NCBI RefSeq assembly: GCF_019168305.1
Contig: NZ_JAHTBI010000037.1
Span: forward strand, 1-64,000
Direction of reading: 5' to 3'
Length of the DNA stretch: 64,000 bases
DNA from: Pseudomonas aegrilactucae
GTDB taxonomy: Bacteria > Pseudomonadota > Gammaproteobacteria > Pseudomonadales > Pseudomonadaceae
Both the position numbers and the translations under genes were made by a program. Shown here in pieces: positions 56,831 to 64,000 of the stretch. Under the pieces are notes generated by a model that was not told the origin of the DNA, did no database searches, and worked only from the letters and a program-made list of their open reading frames with translations. The number at the start of each line of letters is the position of its first letter. The first letter of the stretch is position 1.

Positions 56831-59551
56831 ATGACCGATCTGTCGCGTATGCAAGGGTTCGCCAGCCAGGCCGTGAGCGCTGTGGAGGGCCGTTTTTTCC
56901 GACCGCCACTGCCTGAGGGGCATGTGCCGCGCCCGCGTTTGTGCCAGCGCCTGCTGGCCGGGCTGGGTGGGCGCCTGTTGCTGGTGTCGGCGCCCGCCGG
57001 GTTCGGCAAGAGCTCGCTGGCGGTGGAATTCTGCCAGGCCCTGCCCAGCCAGTGGGGCAGCCTGTGGCTGGGGCTGAGCCCGCGCGACAACGATCCGGGG
57101 CGTTTTCTCGAGCGCCTGCTCGAAGGCCTGCAGCAGTTCTGCCCGGCACTCGGTGGCCAGGCCCTGGGCCTGCTCAAGATGCGCCAGCGCCACCAGCCCT
57201 TCGCCTTCGAAGAGTGGCTCGACAGCTTGCTCGACGAACTGGCCCTGCACCTGCAACCGCAGAACCCGCTGTTGCTGGTGCTCGACGACTATCACCTGGC
57301 CCAGGGCCCGGTGCTCGACCGCTGCCTGCAGTTCTTCCTCAATCACCTGCCGCCGGGGCTGGTGCTGCTGGTCACCAGCCGCCAGCGCCCGGACTGGCAC
57401 CTGGCGCGCCTGCGGTTGTCGCAGCAACTGCTCGAACTCAACGAACAGGACCTGCGCCTGAGCCCCGAAGAATCCCTGGCCGTGCTTGGCCAGCACCCAG
57501 CGGCCCTGCGCGGCCAGGCCCTGGACAACCTCATCCAGCGCAGCGACGGCTGGGTCGCCGGCTTGCGTTTCTGGCTGCTGGCCTGCGCCGAGGCCGGCAG
57601 CGACAACGCCTTGCCGCAGGCCCTGCATGGCGGGGAAGGATTGATCCGCGACTACCTGCTGGAGGAGGTGATCGACTGCCTGCCGGGCGAGGTCCAGGCC
57701 TTTCTCTACGACACCGCCTGCCAGGAACGTTTTTGCGCCGAACTGTGCGACGCGCTGCGCGAAAACCATGACAGCGCACAGATCCTGCTCTACCTGCAAG
57801 CGCACCAGGTCTTTCTGGTACCGCTGGACGAGCATGGCCGCTGGTTTCGCTACCATCACCTGTTTTCCGATCTGCTGCGTACCCGCCAGGCCAGCCAACC
57901 GCTGGCCAGCCTGCATCTGCGCGCCTGTCGCTGGTTTCACGCGCAGGGGCTGCTCGATGAAGCGGTGGAGCAGGCGTTGCGCGCCGGTCACCTCGACGTG
58001 GCGGCCAACCTGGTGCAGAACCTCTCCGAAGAGCAGCTGCTGGCCGAACAGAACGTCGGCATGCTGCTGCGCTGGAAGATGGACCTGCCCGACAGCCTGC
58101 TGATCAGCACGCCACGCCTGATCGTGCTGTACAGCTGGGCACTGGGGCTGGCCTGTCAGCTGGATGCGGCCGAAGAGCTGGTCAGCCACCTCAGCCGCTT
58201 CCTGCCCGCCCCTTCGGCGACGGCGCAAAAGTCGATGCTGGCCCAGTGGCTGGCGTTGAGCGGGATCATCGCGCGCGGGCGTGGCGACCGCCTGCTGACG
58301 CGCTCCTACTGCCAGCAGGCGCTGCGCAGCCTGCCCAGAAAACGCTACGGTCAACGCCTGATGTGCCTGTCGACGCTGTCCAACCTGGCCATTGCCGAGG
58401 GCGACTTCTGGCACGCGCGTGGCTGGAACCGCGAAGCCCTTGAGCTGGCACGGCGGGTCGGCAACCCGCTGTTCGAGGCACTCACCCACTACGATCGCGC
58501 GCGTGTGCTGCATGCCCGTGGCGAGGTGCTGCGTGCCATGGAAGAGGTGCGCCAGGGCCTGCAGCGCCTGCAAGGGCTGTCGGCGCAACGGCTGTATGCC
58601 GTGCGTGCGCGCCTGACGCTGTACGAAGGCTACCTGCTGGTCACGCGCCTGCAGCCGCACGAGGGGCGACAGCGTCTGCGTGCCGGGTTGAGCGAGGCGC
58701 GGGCCTGTCGCGACATCAGTGTGCTGATCGGGCATTGCGCACTGGCTACGCTGGACGGGCGCGAGGGGCGGTTTACCGAAGCGTTCGGCGAGCTGGCCGA
58801 AGCCGAGCGGCTGATGCACATCTGGGATGTGCCGCCGGTGTTCTACCTGGCCATGATCACCCTGGTCAAATGCGAGCTGTGGCTGGCCCAGGGGCGCATG
58901 GACCTGGCCGAGTCGTGGCTGCTGCGCCTTGGCCAGACCTACGGTGGCGAACGCGCCGCCGCGGCCCCCGAGTTTCATCCATTGCTGCCCTTGCACATCG
59001 AGCTGCAGCAGGCGCTGCTGGAGCAGGCCCAGGGGCGAACGGTGCAGGCTGCCGAACGGCTGCAGGCGTTGACCGCTCGTGGGCGTACCAATGGTGGTCA
59101 TCTGCTGTGTGTGACTGCGTTGTGTCAGCATCTGGGCCTGCTACTGGCCAACGGCGAGAGCGGCCCTGCGCGCCAGGTGCTGGCGCAGAGCCTGTGCGCT
59201 GCGCAAGGCGGTGTGCTGCAGCCGTTCCAGCCACTGCTGAGCGAGCATCCGGGCTGGATGCGCGAGCAGTTGCTGGGGCAGGCGGCCGGCCCGGCCCAGG
59301 CCCGCCTGCTCGAACTGCTGCCGGCGCCTGAGGTGCCAGACGCCTCGGTGGTCGGTATCGAGGCGCTGAGTGCCCGCGAAATGTCGGTGCTCACGCTGAT
59401 TGCACAGGGCTGCTCGAACCAGCAGATCAGCGAGCAGTTGTTTATCTCGCTGCACACCGTCAAGACCCACGCCAGCCACATCAACAGCAAGCTGGGGGTC
59501 GAGCGCCGTACCCAGGCCGTGGCACGGGCCAAGTCACTTGGGTTGCTGTAG
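56831..59551 (+). CDS. MalT/LuxR-type ATP-dependent transcriptional activator
   Basis: A 906-aa signal-transduction ATPase (STAND/LAL class). Walker A APAGFGKS at residues 54-61, Walker B LLLVLDDYH near 150-158, a winged-helix/TPR-like superhelix (about 340-830), and a C-terminal LuxR HTH (about 842-906; LSAREMSVLTLIAQGCSNQQISEQLFISLHTVKTHAS). These proteins activate nearby genes when they bind an inducer and ATP. Location just downstream suggests it controls the acyl-CoA ligase, DUF1302 and DUF1329 genes; the inducer is probably a fatty or hydrophobic compound (inference). Confidence 0.92.
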   Translation: MTDLSRMQGFASQAVSAVEGRFFRPPLPEGHVPRPRLCQRLLAGLGGRLLLVSAPAGFGKSSLAVEFCQALPSQWGSLWLGLSPRDNDPGRFLERLLEGLQQFCPALGGQALGLLKMRQRHQPFAFEEWLDSLLDELALHLQPQNPLLLVLDDYHLAQGPVLDRCLQFFLNHLPPGLVLLVTSRQRPDWHLARLRLSQQLLELNEQDLRLSPEESLAVLGQHPAALRGQALDNLIQRSDGWVAGLRFWLLACAEAGSDNALPQALHGGEGLIRDYLLEEVIDCLPGEVQAFLYDTACQERFCAELCDALRENHDSAQILLYLQAHQVFLVPLDEHGRWFRYHHLFSDLLRTRQASQPLASLHLRACRWFHAQGLLDEAVEQALRAGHLDVAANLVQNLSEEQLLAEQNVGMLLRWKMDLPDSLLISTPRLIVLYSWALGLACQLDAAEELVSHLSRFLPAPSATAQKSMLAQWLALSGIIARGRGDRLLTRSYCQQALRSLPRKRYGQRLMCLSTLSNLAIAEGDFWHARGWNREALELARRVGNPLFEALTHYDRARVLHARGEVLRAMEEVRQGLQRLQGLSAQRLYAVRARLTLYEGYLLVTRLQPHEGRQRLRAGLSEARACRDISVLIGHCALATLDGREGRFTEAFGELAEAERLMHIWDVPPVFYLAMITLVKCELWLAQGRMDLAESWLLRLGQTYGGERAAAAPEFHPLLPLHIELQQALLEQAQGRTVQAAERLQALTARGRTNGGHLLCVTALCQHLGLLLANGESGPARQVLAQSLCAAQGGVLQPFQPLLSEHPGWMREQLLGQAAGPAQARLLELLPAPEVPDASVVGIEALSAREMSVLTLIAQGCSNQQISEQLFISLHTVKTHASHINSKLGVERRTQAVARAKSLGLL

Positions 59552-59817
59552 GCCTGCACGGGCGCGGGTATGGCGTTGAGCCATCATTTGTTATCCTGTC
59601 GCTGCACGGGATGCCACCGCTTTAACCGAATGGTCCAGGTGCCTCAAGCAAAGCACACGTGCTGCCGATAGCCTTTCGGGGGGCCCGCACCTGTGAGGTT
59701 GCTTGCCAAGCAAGGCGCACTGGCTATTATCGTCGCGCCGCAATGTGTCCTGAAGCCGAGCCTGTCCTTGTAGGCGTCTCTGCGCCTCTCTTCTTTCTTT
59801 CAAGTCAGGTTTTGTGG

Positions 59818-61425
59818 ATGTTGGTGTACAGCCAAAAAAGCTTTCTGATCGTCGATGACTTCACCGACTTCCGCACGTCTGTGCGTTCGATGCTGCGTGA
59901 GATGGGTATCCGCGACGTGGACACCGCCGAGAGCGGTGAAACGGCGATTCGCATGTGCGGGCAGAAGCGCTACGACTTCATCCTGCACGACTTCCATATG
60001 GGCGACGGCAAGAAGAACGGTCAGCAGGTGCTCGAAGACCTGATGCTCGACAAGCTGATCAGCCACGAAGCGATCTTCGTCATGGTGACGGCCGAGAGCA
60101 GCCAGGCGGTGGTGCTCAGTGCCCTGGAGCACGAGCCGGATGCCTACCTGACCAAGCCGTTCAATCGCCTGGGCCTGACCCAGCGCCTGGACAAGCTGGT
60201 GCAGCGCAAGACCCTGCTCAAGCCGATCCTGCAGGCGCTGGACCGCGCCCGCCCGGCCGAAGTGCTGGTGGCCTGCGACAACCTGTGCAAGCAGGACCCG
60301 CGCTTCGCCCCGTTGTGCCTGCGTTACCGCGCCGATGCCCTGGGCGCGCTCAACCGGCATGAAGAACTGGAGCGGTTTCTCAAGGCGATCCTGGCCAACC
60401 GCCCCACGCCCTGGGCCTATTCGGCACTGGGCAAGCTGCTGTTCAAACGTGGCCAGGCCGCCCAGGCCAAGGAAATCTACGAGCAGGCGATCAAGGCCTT
60501 CTCGATGATGCCCGGCCTGTACGACGGCCTGGCCGAAGTGCTGGCCGCAGCCGGTGAAAATCGTCGCGCGCAGTCGGTACTCGAAGAGGCGGTGCGTCTG
60601 TCGCCCCTGGCGGTGCGCCGGCAGATGCAGCTGGGCAAGCTGGCGCTGGGCAATGCCGACTTCGATACCTCGTCGCGGGCCTACCGCCAGGCCGTCAGCC
60701 AGGGCCAGAATTCACGCTTCAAAGACCCCGAAAGCAACCTTGGCCTGGCCCAGGCACTGATCCAGAAGAATGCCGGCAACGGCCTGGATGCGCGCACCCG
60801 GGTGGAGCTCAACCAGGTGCTGGGCGATGTGGCCAAGGAGTACACCGACGACCAGGGGTTGCAGGTGCGGGCGCGCTTGATCAAGGCCACGGGCCTGGCC
60901 CAGGCTGGTGATGCCGAAACGGCGGCCAAGCTCACCGAGGCGGCTATCGCGCGCCTGGAGAACATGGACCAGTTCTTTTCGGCCGAGACCGCCCTGGCGG
61001 TGGCTGCGCAGTTGCAGCAACTGGGCCAGGAATCGGCCGGCGCCACCATCCTGAAGAACTGCGTGGAAGTCTATGGCGACGATGCGGCGGTGATGCAGAG
61101 CGTTGCCAAGCTGACCGACGACCCGACCATTCTGGGCGCCGGCAACGAAGCCGTGGACCTCAATCGACTGGGCGTGCGCAGCTACCAGGCCGGCCAGGTG
61201 GCCGAGGCGCTGGAGCAGTTCCGCCGCGGGTTGGCGCTACAACCCAAGAACATCAGCATTGCCTTGAACACGGCCCAGGCACTGTTGCGCATGGCGGGCG
61301 AAAACCCTTCCAGCGCCGCGTTGGAAGAGTGCCGCGCCTGCCTGGCCAAGGTGGCGGGCATGCCCAACACCGACCCGCGCTACGAGCGCTACCGAAAACT
61401 GCGTATCCGGGCGGTGGGATCATGA
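59818..61425 (+). CDS. Response regulator with TPR output domain
   Basis: A 535-aa protein. Receiver domain 1-125: acidic pair Asp13/Asp14, phosphoacceptor Asp58 (DFILHDFHMG), Thr91 and Lys113 (LTKPFN) all present. Residues 130-535 are TPR-like helical repeats (AYSALGKLLFKRGQAAQAKEIYEQAI, LGVRSYQAGQVAEALEQFRRGLALQP). There is no DNA-binding domain, so output is by protein-protein contact. ATG 59818 follows from the conserved MLVYSQKSFLIVDD start. Its stop overlaps the kinase start (ATGA-type). Confidence 0.9.
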   Translation: MLVYSQKSFLIVDDFTDFRTSVRSMLREMGIRDVDTAESGETAIRMCGQKRYDFILHDFHMGDGKKNGQQVLEDLMLDKLISHEAIFVMVTAESSQAVVLSALEHEPDAYLTKPFNRLGLTQRLDKLVQRKTLLKPILQALDRARPAEVLVACDNLCKQDPRFAPLCLRYRADALGALNRHEELERFLKAILANRPTPWAYSALGKLLFKRGQAAQAKEIYEQAIKAFSMMPGLYDGLAEVLAAAGENRRAQSVLEEAVRLSPLAVRRQMQLGKLALGNADFDTSSRAYRQAVSQGQNSRFKDPESNLGLAQALIQKNAGNGLDARTRVELNQVLGDVAKEYTDDQGLQVRARLIKATGLAQAGDAETAAKLTEAAIARLENMDQFFSAETALAVAAQLQQLGQESAGATILKNCVEVYGDDAAVMQSVAKLTDDPTILGAGNEAVDLNRLGVRSYQAGQVAEALEQFRRGLALQPKNISIALNTAQALLRMAGENPSSAALEECRACLAKVAGMPNTDPRYERYRKLRIRAVGS

Positions 61426-62114
61426 GTGGACGCGAGCCGGGGCTGGATTTTTCCACGGTTATCGCCTCCACCGTGCACGACATGAAGAACTCCCTGGCGC
61501 TGCTGATGCAGGCCCACAGCCAATGGCTGGCGCGCTTGCCGGCGGCGCAGGCGCAGGGCCCCGAGCAGGCCGTGGTGGAGCATGAGTTCGCCCACCTCAA
61601 TGGCATGCTGGTGCAACTGCTGGGGCTGTACAAGCTCGGCGTCAACCAGTTGCCGATGTGTCCCGACTACCATGACCTGGACGATTTCATCGGTGGCCTG
61701 CTGGCGTCCAACCAGCCGATCATCGACAGCCGCGAGATCATCGCGCGCTATGAGGTGGATACGTTCAGCCCGTTGGGCTTCTTCGACCGCGAGCTGGTCG
61801 GCTCGGTCATCTCCAACGTCATCAACAACGCCATCCGCTATGCCGGGCACGCCTTGCTGATCACCGTGACCGAGGAGGGCGAGCAACTGGTGCTGAGTGT
61901 CAATGATGACGGCCCGGGTTATCCCCAGGTGATGATCGACCGCCAGGCCGACTACGTGCAGGGCATCAACCTGCACACCGGCAGCACAGGGCTGGGGTTG
62001 TACTTTGCCGAGCGCATCGCCGCGCTGCACGAGCGCGATGGCATTTGCGGACGCATCGAGATCGCCAACGGCGGTACGCTGGGCGGTGGGTTGTTCCGCT
62101 TGTACCTGCCCTGA
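61422..62114 (+). CDS. Small soluble histidine kinase
   Basis: A 230-aa kinase without membrane segments or a sensor domain. Phosphorylation site His19 in TVHDMKNSLALL, N box NVINNAIRYAG, G1 NDDGPGYP and G2 GSTGLGLYFAERIA. The minimal form suggests that signal input comes from a partner protein, plausibly the TPR response regulator, to which it is coupled by a 4-bp overlap. Confidence 0.9.
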   Translation: MSGREPGLDFSTVIASTVHDMKNSLALLMQAHSQWLARLPAAQAQGPEQAVVEHEFAHLNGMLVQLLGLYKLGVNQLPMCPDYHDLDDFIGGLLASNQPIIDSREIIARYEVDTFSPLGFFDRELVGSVISNVINNAIRYAGHALLITVTEEGEQLVLSVNDDGPGYPQVMIDRQADYVQGINLHTGSTGLGLYFAERIAALHERDGICGRIEIANGGTLGGGLFRLYLP

Positions 62115-62269
62115 ACCGGGAACCCCGAGACCAACAGCGCGTCGCCGGCAGTGCACCATGGCGCAGGAGGCCAGCCTTGCTGGCGCCCCCCACACACGTC
62201 ACCCAGTGCGTCACGGCACAAGGCATGCCATCATCCGGCGCTCGAACCGCCCAGGATGGCCTTGCATTC

Positions 62270-62674
62270 ATGCTCCGAACCTCTCTGTTTACCCTTGCCC
62301 TGTTCTCTCTCCCGACACTCGCCCACGCCGCCCCGGCCGCCTCGGACAAAAGCTGCAGGGGCGACGATTATGTATGCCCGGACTGGATGCCGACCCAGGG
62401 GCAGGTACAGGCCGCAGTCGCCGAGCTTACCCGCAAGCTCCACGACAGCGGCCGCATGACATCGCCCATCAACACCCTGCGCGGCGTCGATGTCTCGACG
62501 GTGTCGTGCGGGTCCATGGGCTCTGACCGAGACTCGAATTTCGTCTGCGGTGGCCAAGCTACCCTGCGTGGCTACTTCTGGCAGGCCCATGTCGTGCAGT
62601 TCTCCTACACCCTGCAGTTGTCCGAATCGAACCGGTTCAGCGCCTACGTTCAAGGCGAATGGGTTGAGTTGTAA
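62270..62674 (+). CDS. Hypothetical exported protein with four cysteines
   Basis: A 134-aa protein with a signal peptide (MLRTSLFTLALFSLPTLAHA, cleaved near residue 20). The mature part has four cysteines (KSC, YVC, VSC, FVC) likely forming two disulfides. Periplasmic or secreted. No family recognised. Confidence 0.75.
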   Translation: MLRTSLFTLALFSLPTLAHAAPAASDKSCRGDDYVCPDWMPTQGQVQAAVAELTRKLHDSGRMTSPINTLRGVDVSTVSCGSMGSDRDSNFVCGGQATLRGYFWQAHVVQFSYTLQLSESNRFSAYVQGEWVEL

Positions 62675-62729
62675 GGCGATTCATGGCTGACTGCGCGCTC
62701 TTTTTTACCGAACCGTCCAAGTGCACCCC

Positions 62730-63236
62730 ATGAGCGAACTCACCGTCGAGCTGATCCAAACCGGCCCCGAGCATATCGAGCTGATCCGCAACCTGTACCA
62801 GTTCTACGCCTACGAGTCCTCTGACTGGGAGCAGGAAGACGTGGAGGCGGATGGCCGTTTCTACATCCATGACGAGCACCTGGCCCGTTACTGGCAAGCG
62901 CCGCAGTGGAGCGCCAACCTGATCCTGGTCGATGGCTACATTGCCGGTTTCCTGCTGGTCGAGCGCAGCGAACTGGCAGGTATCGAGGCGCTGGAGCTGG
63001 CTGACCTGTTCATCCTCAAGCGCTACCGGCGCAAGGGCATCGGCGGCGCGTTGGCGACCCAGGTGCTGATGAGCGCGGAGCACGACTGGCTGGTGCGCTT
63101 CTATGACCAGGATGAAACATCGCAGGCCTTCTGGCGCAGTGTGCTCGACAACCTGCCGCGCCCGGTGCAGGCGATCGAGCTGGATGACGAGCCGCAGTTG
63201 CTGACCTACCGCATCACACGGGCGGTGCTGCACTGA
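62730..63236 (+). CDS. GNAT-family N-acetyltransferase
   Basis: A 168-aa acetyltransferase. The acetyl-CoA motif is ADLFILKRYRRKGIGGALATQVL (about 92-114), with the preceding strand GYIAGFLLVER. Substrate unknown. ATG 62730 is chosen over GTG 62721. Confidence 0.85.
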   Translation: MSELTVELIQTGPEHIELIRNLYQFYAYESSDWEQEDVEADGRFYIHDEHLARYWQAPQWSANLILVDGYIAGFLLVERSELAGIEALELADLFILKRYRRKGIGGALATQVLMSAEHDWLVRFYDQDETSQAFWRSVLDNLPRPVQAIELDDEPQLLTYRITRAVLH

Positions 63237-63364
63237 TTCGATCGGGTGTGCCGAGTGATGGACTACAGTGGTGGGGAGGGAATTATTTGCGGCGGTCGTG
63301 TTCCAAGCCTGGCAGGGCACCGTAAGTGGCCCGCTGCACACACGAATTCTGTAGGAGCTTGTCC

Positions 63365-64000
63365 ATGTTCACCATGCGTCGTTTGATTATCGTCGCCACA
63401 GCGGCTGCCGTGATGACCGGTTGTGCCGGCCAGAACCCTTATGACAATCAGGGGCAGGCGCAGCAAGGGTCCAGCGGGATGAGCAAAACCGTCAAGTACG
63501 GCGGCCTGGGTGCGCTGGCCGGTGCCGTTGCCGGCGCGGCCATCGACCACAACAACCGCGGCAAGGGGGCACTGATCGGTGCGGCGGCCGTGGGCGCCGC
63601 TGCGGCGGGCTACGGTTACTACGCCGACCGGCAGGAAAAGGCACTGCGTGAAAGCATGGCCAACACCGGTGTAGAAGTGCAGCGTGAGGGCGACCAGATC
63701 AAGCTGATCATGCCGGGCAATATCACCTTCGCCACCGATTCGGCGAACATCGCGCCCAGTTTCTATTCGCCGCTGAACAACCTGGCGAACTCGTTCAAGC
63801 AGTACAACCAGAACACCATCGAAGTGGTGGGCTTCACCGACAGCACCGGCAGCCGTCAGCACAACATGGACCTGTCCCAGCGTCGTGCGCAGGCGGTGGT
63901 GACCTACCTTACCTCGCAGGGTGTTGACGGTTCGCGGGTGAGTGCCCGTGGCCTGGGCCCGGATCAGCCGATCGCGAGCAATGCCGATGCCAACGGGCGG
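63365..64000 (+). CDS. OmpA-family lipoprotein (YiaD-like), truncated by window edge
   Basis: At least 212 aa; the C-terminus is off the window. Lipoprotein signal MFTMRRLIIVATAAAVMTGC (Cys20), a glycine-zipper segment (GGLGALAGAVAGAAI...GALIGAAAVGAAAAGYGYYAD) and an OmpA peptidoglycan-binding domain (ITFATDSANIAPSFY, EVVGFTDSTGS, LSQRRAQAVVTYL). AGGAG 8 bp before ATG 63365 supports the start. It tethers outer membrane to peptidoglycan. Confidence 0.93.
   Translation, partial: MFTMRRLIIVATAAAVMTGCAGQNPYDNQGQAQQGSSGMSKTVKYGGLGALAGAVAGAAIDHNNRGKGALIGAAAVGAAAAGYGYYADRQEKALRESMANTGVEVQREGDQIKLIMPGNITFATDSANIAPSFYSPLNNLANSFKQYNQNTIEVVGFTDSTGSRQHNMDLSQRRAQAVVTYLTSQGVDGSRVSARGLGPDQPIASNADANGR

Noticed and set aside
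56495..59131. An 878-codon open frame antisense to the MalT-type regulator
   Set aside because: Gln/Ala/Arg-rich shadow of a clear STAND/LuxR gene on the plus strand.
59691..59716. Possible further REP copy (CTGTGAGGTTGCTTGCCAAGCAAGG)
   Set aside because: Too many mismatches to the core and no inverted partner; at best a decayed remnant.

Overview
The window is a GC-rich chromosomal segment from a fluorescent pseudomonad, most likely the Pseudomonas putida group. The evidence is gene order and protein sequence. The block ychF-pth-rplY-prs-tRNA-ispE-lolB-TPR protein / hemA-prfA-prmC-moeB-murI-pagL, and the block phr-merR-DUF523 / hemH / uraA-upp / hpt / mqo, follow the standard Pseudomonas layout. 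Repeated putida-type REP elements (TGTGGGAGCTGGCTTGCCAGCGAAG and its complement) punctuate gene ends. I see no prophage, integrase, insertion sequence, CRISPR array or rRNA operon.

Layout. 1-3.4 kb: an Fsr-type efflux pump, a hypothetical protein and a second MFS pump. 3.4-7.5 kb: a cell-surface-signalling iron-uptake unit (TonB receptor, FecR anti-sigma, FecI sigma, candidate Fur box). 7.6-11.6 kb: a catabolic-looking module of a LacI-type regulator (interrupted by a one-base frameshift), two LacI-type operators around a clear promoter, an MFS transporter and an amidase. 11.6-14.1 kb: reverse transsulfuration (cystathionine beta-synthase and gamma-lyase). 14.3-21.1 kb: minus-strand housekeeping genes for translation, PRPP, isoprenoid and lipoprotein sorting, with tRNA-Gln. 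21.3-26.7 kb: haem/translation/cell-wall operon ending in the lipid A deacylase pagL.

26.7-34 kb is the most interesting region. A putative blue-light/photodamage locus holds a DUF523-DUF1722 protein, a class II LitR/PplR-like MerR regulator, a CPD photolyase, a short-chain dehydrogenase that has lost its YxxxK catalytic motif, an FAD protein, an SDR39U1-type epimerase and ferrochelatase. Three near-perfect 24-bp TRTACA-N12-TGTAYA operators sit in its two control regions, one overlapping a readable sigma-70 promoter. This suggests photolyase and ferrochelatase (which removes the photosensitiser protoporphyrin IX) share one light-responsive repressor.

34-44 kb: pyrimidine and purine salvage, malate:quinone oxidoreductase, small conserved proteins, a PlsC-type acyltransferase, and a CPXCG / DUF2007 / YedK-like cluster whose YedK homologue lacks two catalytic residues. 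44-50 kb: a chemoreceptor, an M48 lipoprotein protease, a manganese exporter behind a yybP-ykoY riboswitch, rsmC and a D-2-hydroxyacid dehydrogenase. 50-51 kb: a MerR regulator and quinone reductase behind a 20-bp-spacer MerR promoter. 51-59.6 kb: a medium-chain acyl-CoA ligase, DUF1302 and DUF1329 envelope proteins and a MalT/LuxR-type activator. 59.8-64 kb: a TPR response regulator translationally coupled to a small histidine kinase, an exported protein, an acetyltransferase and a truncated OmpA-type lipoprotein.
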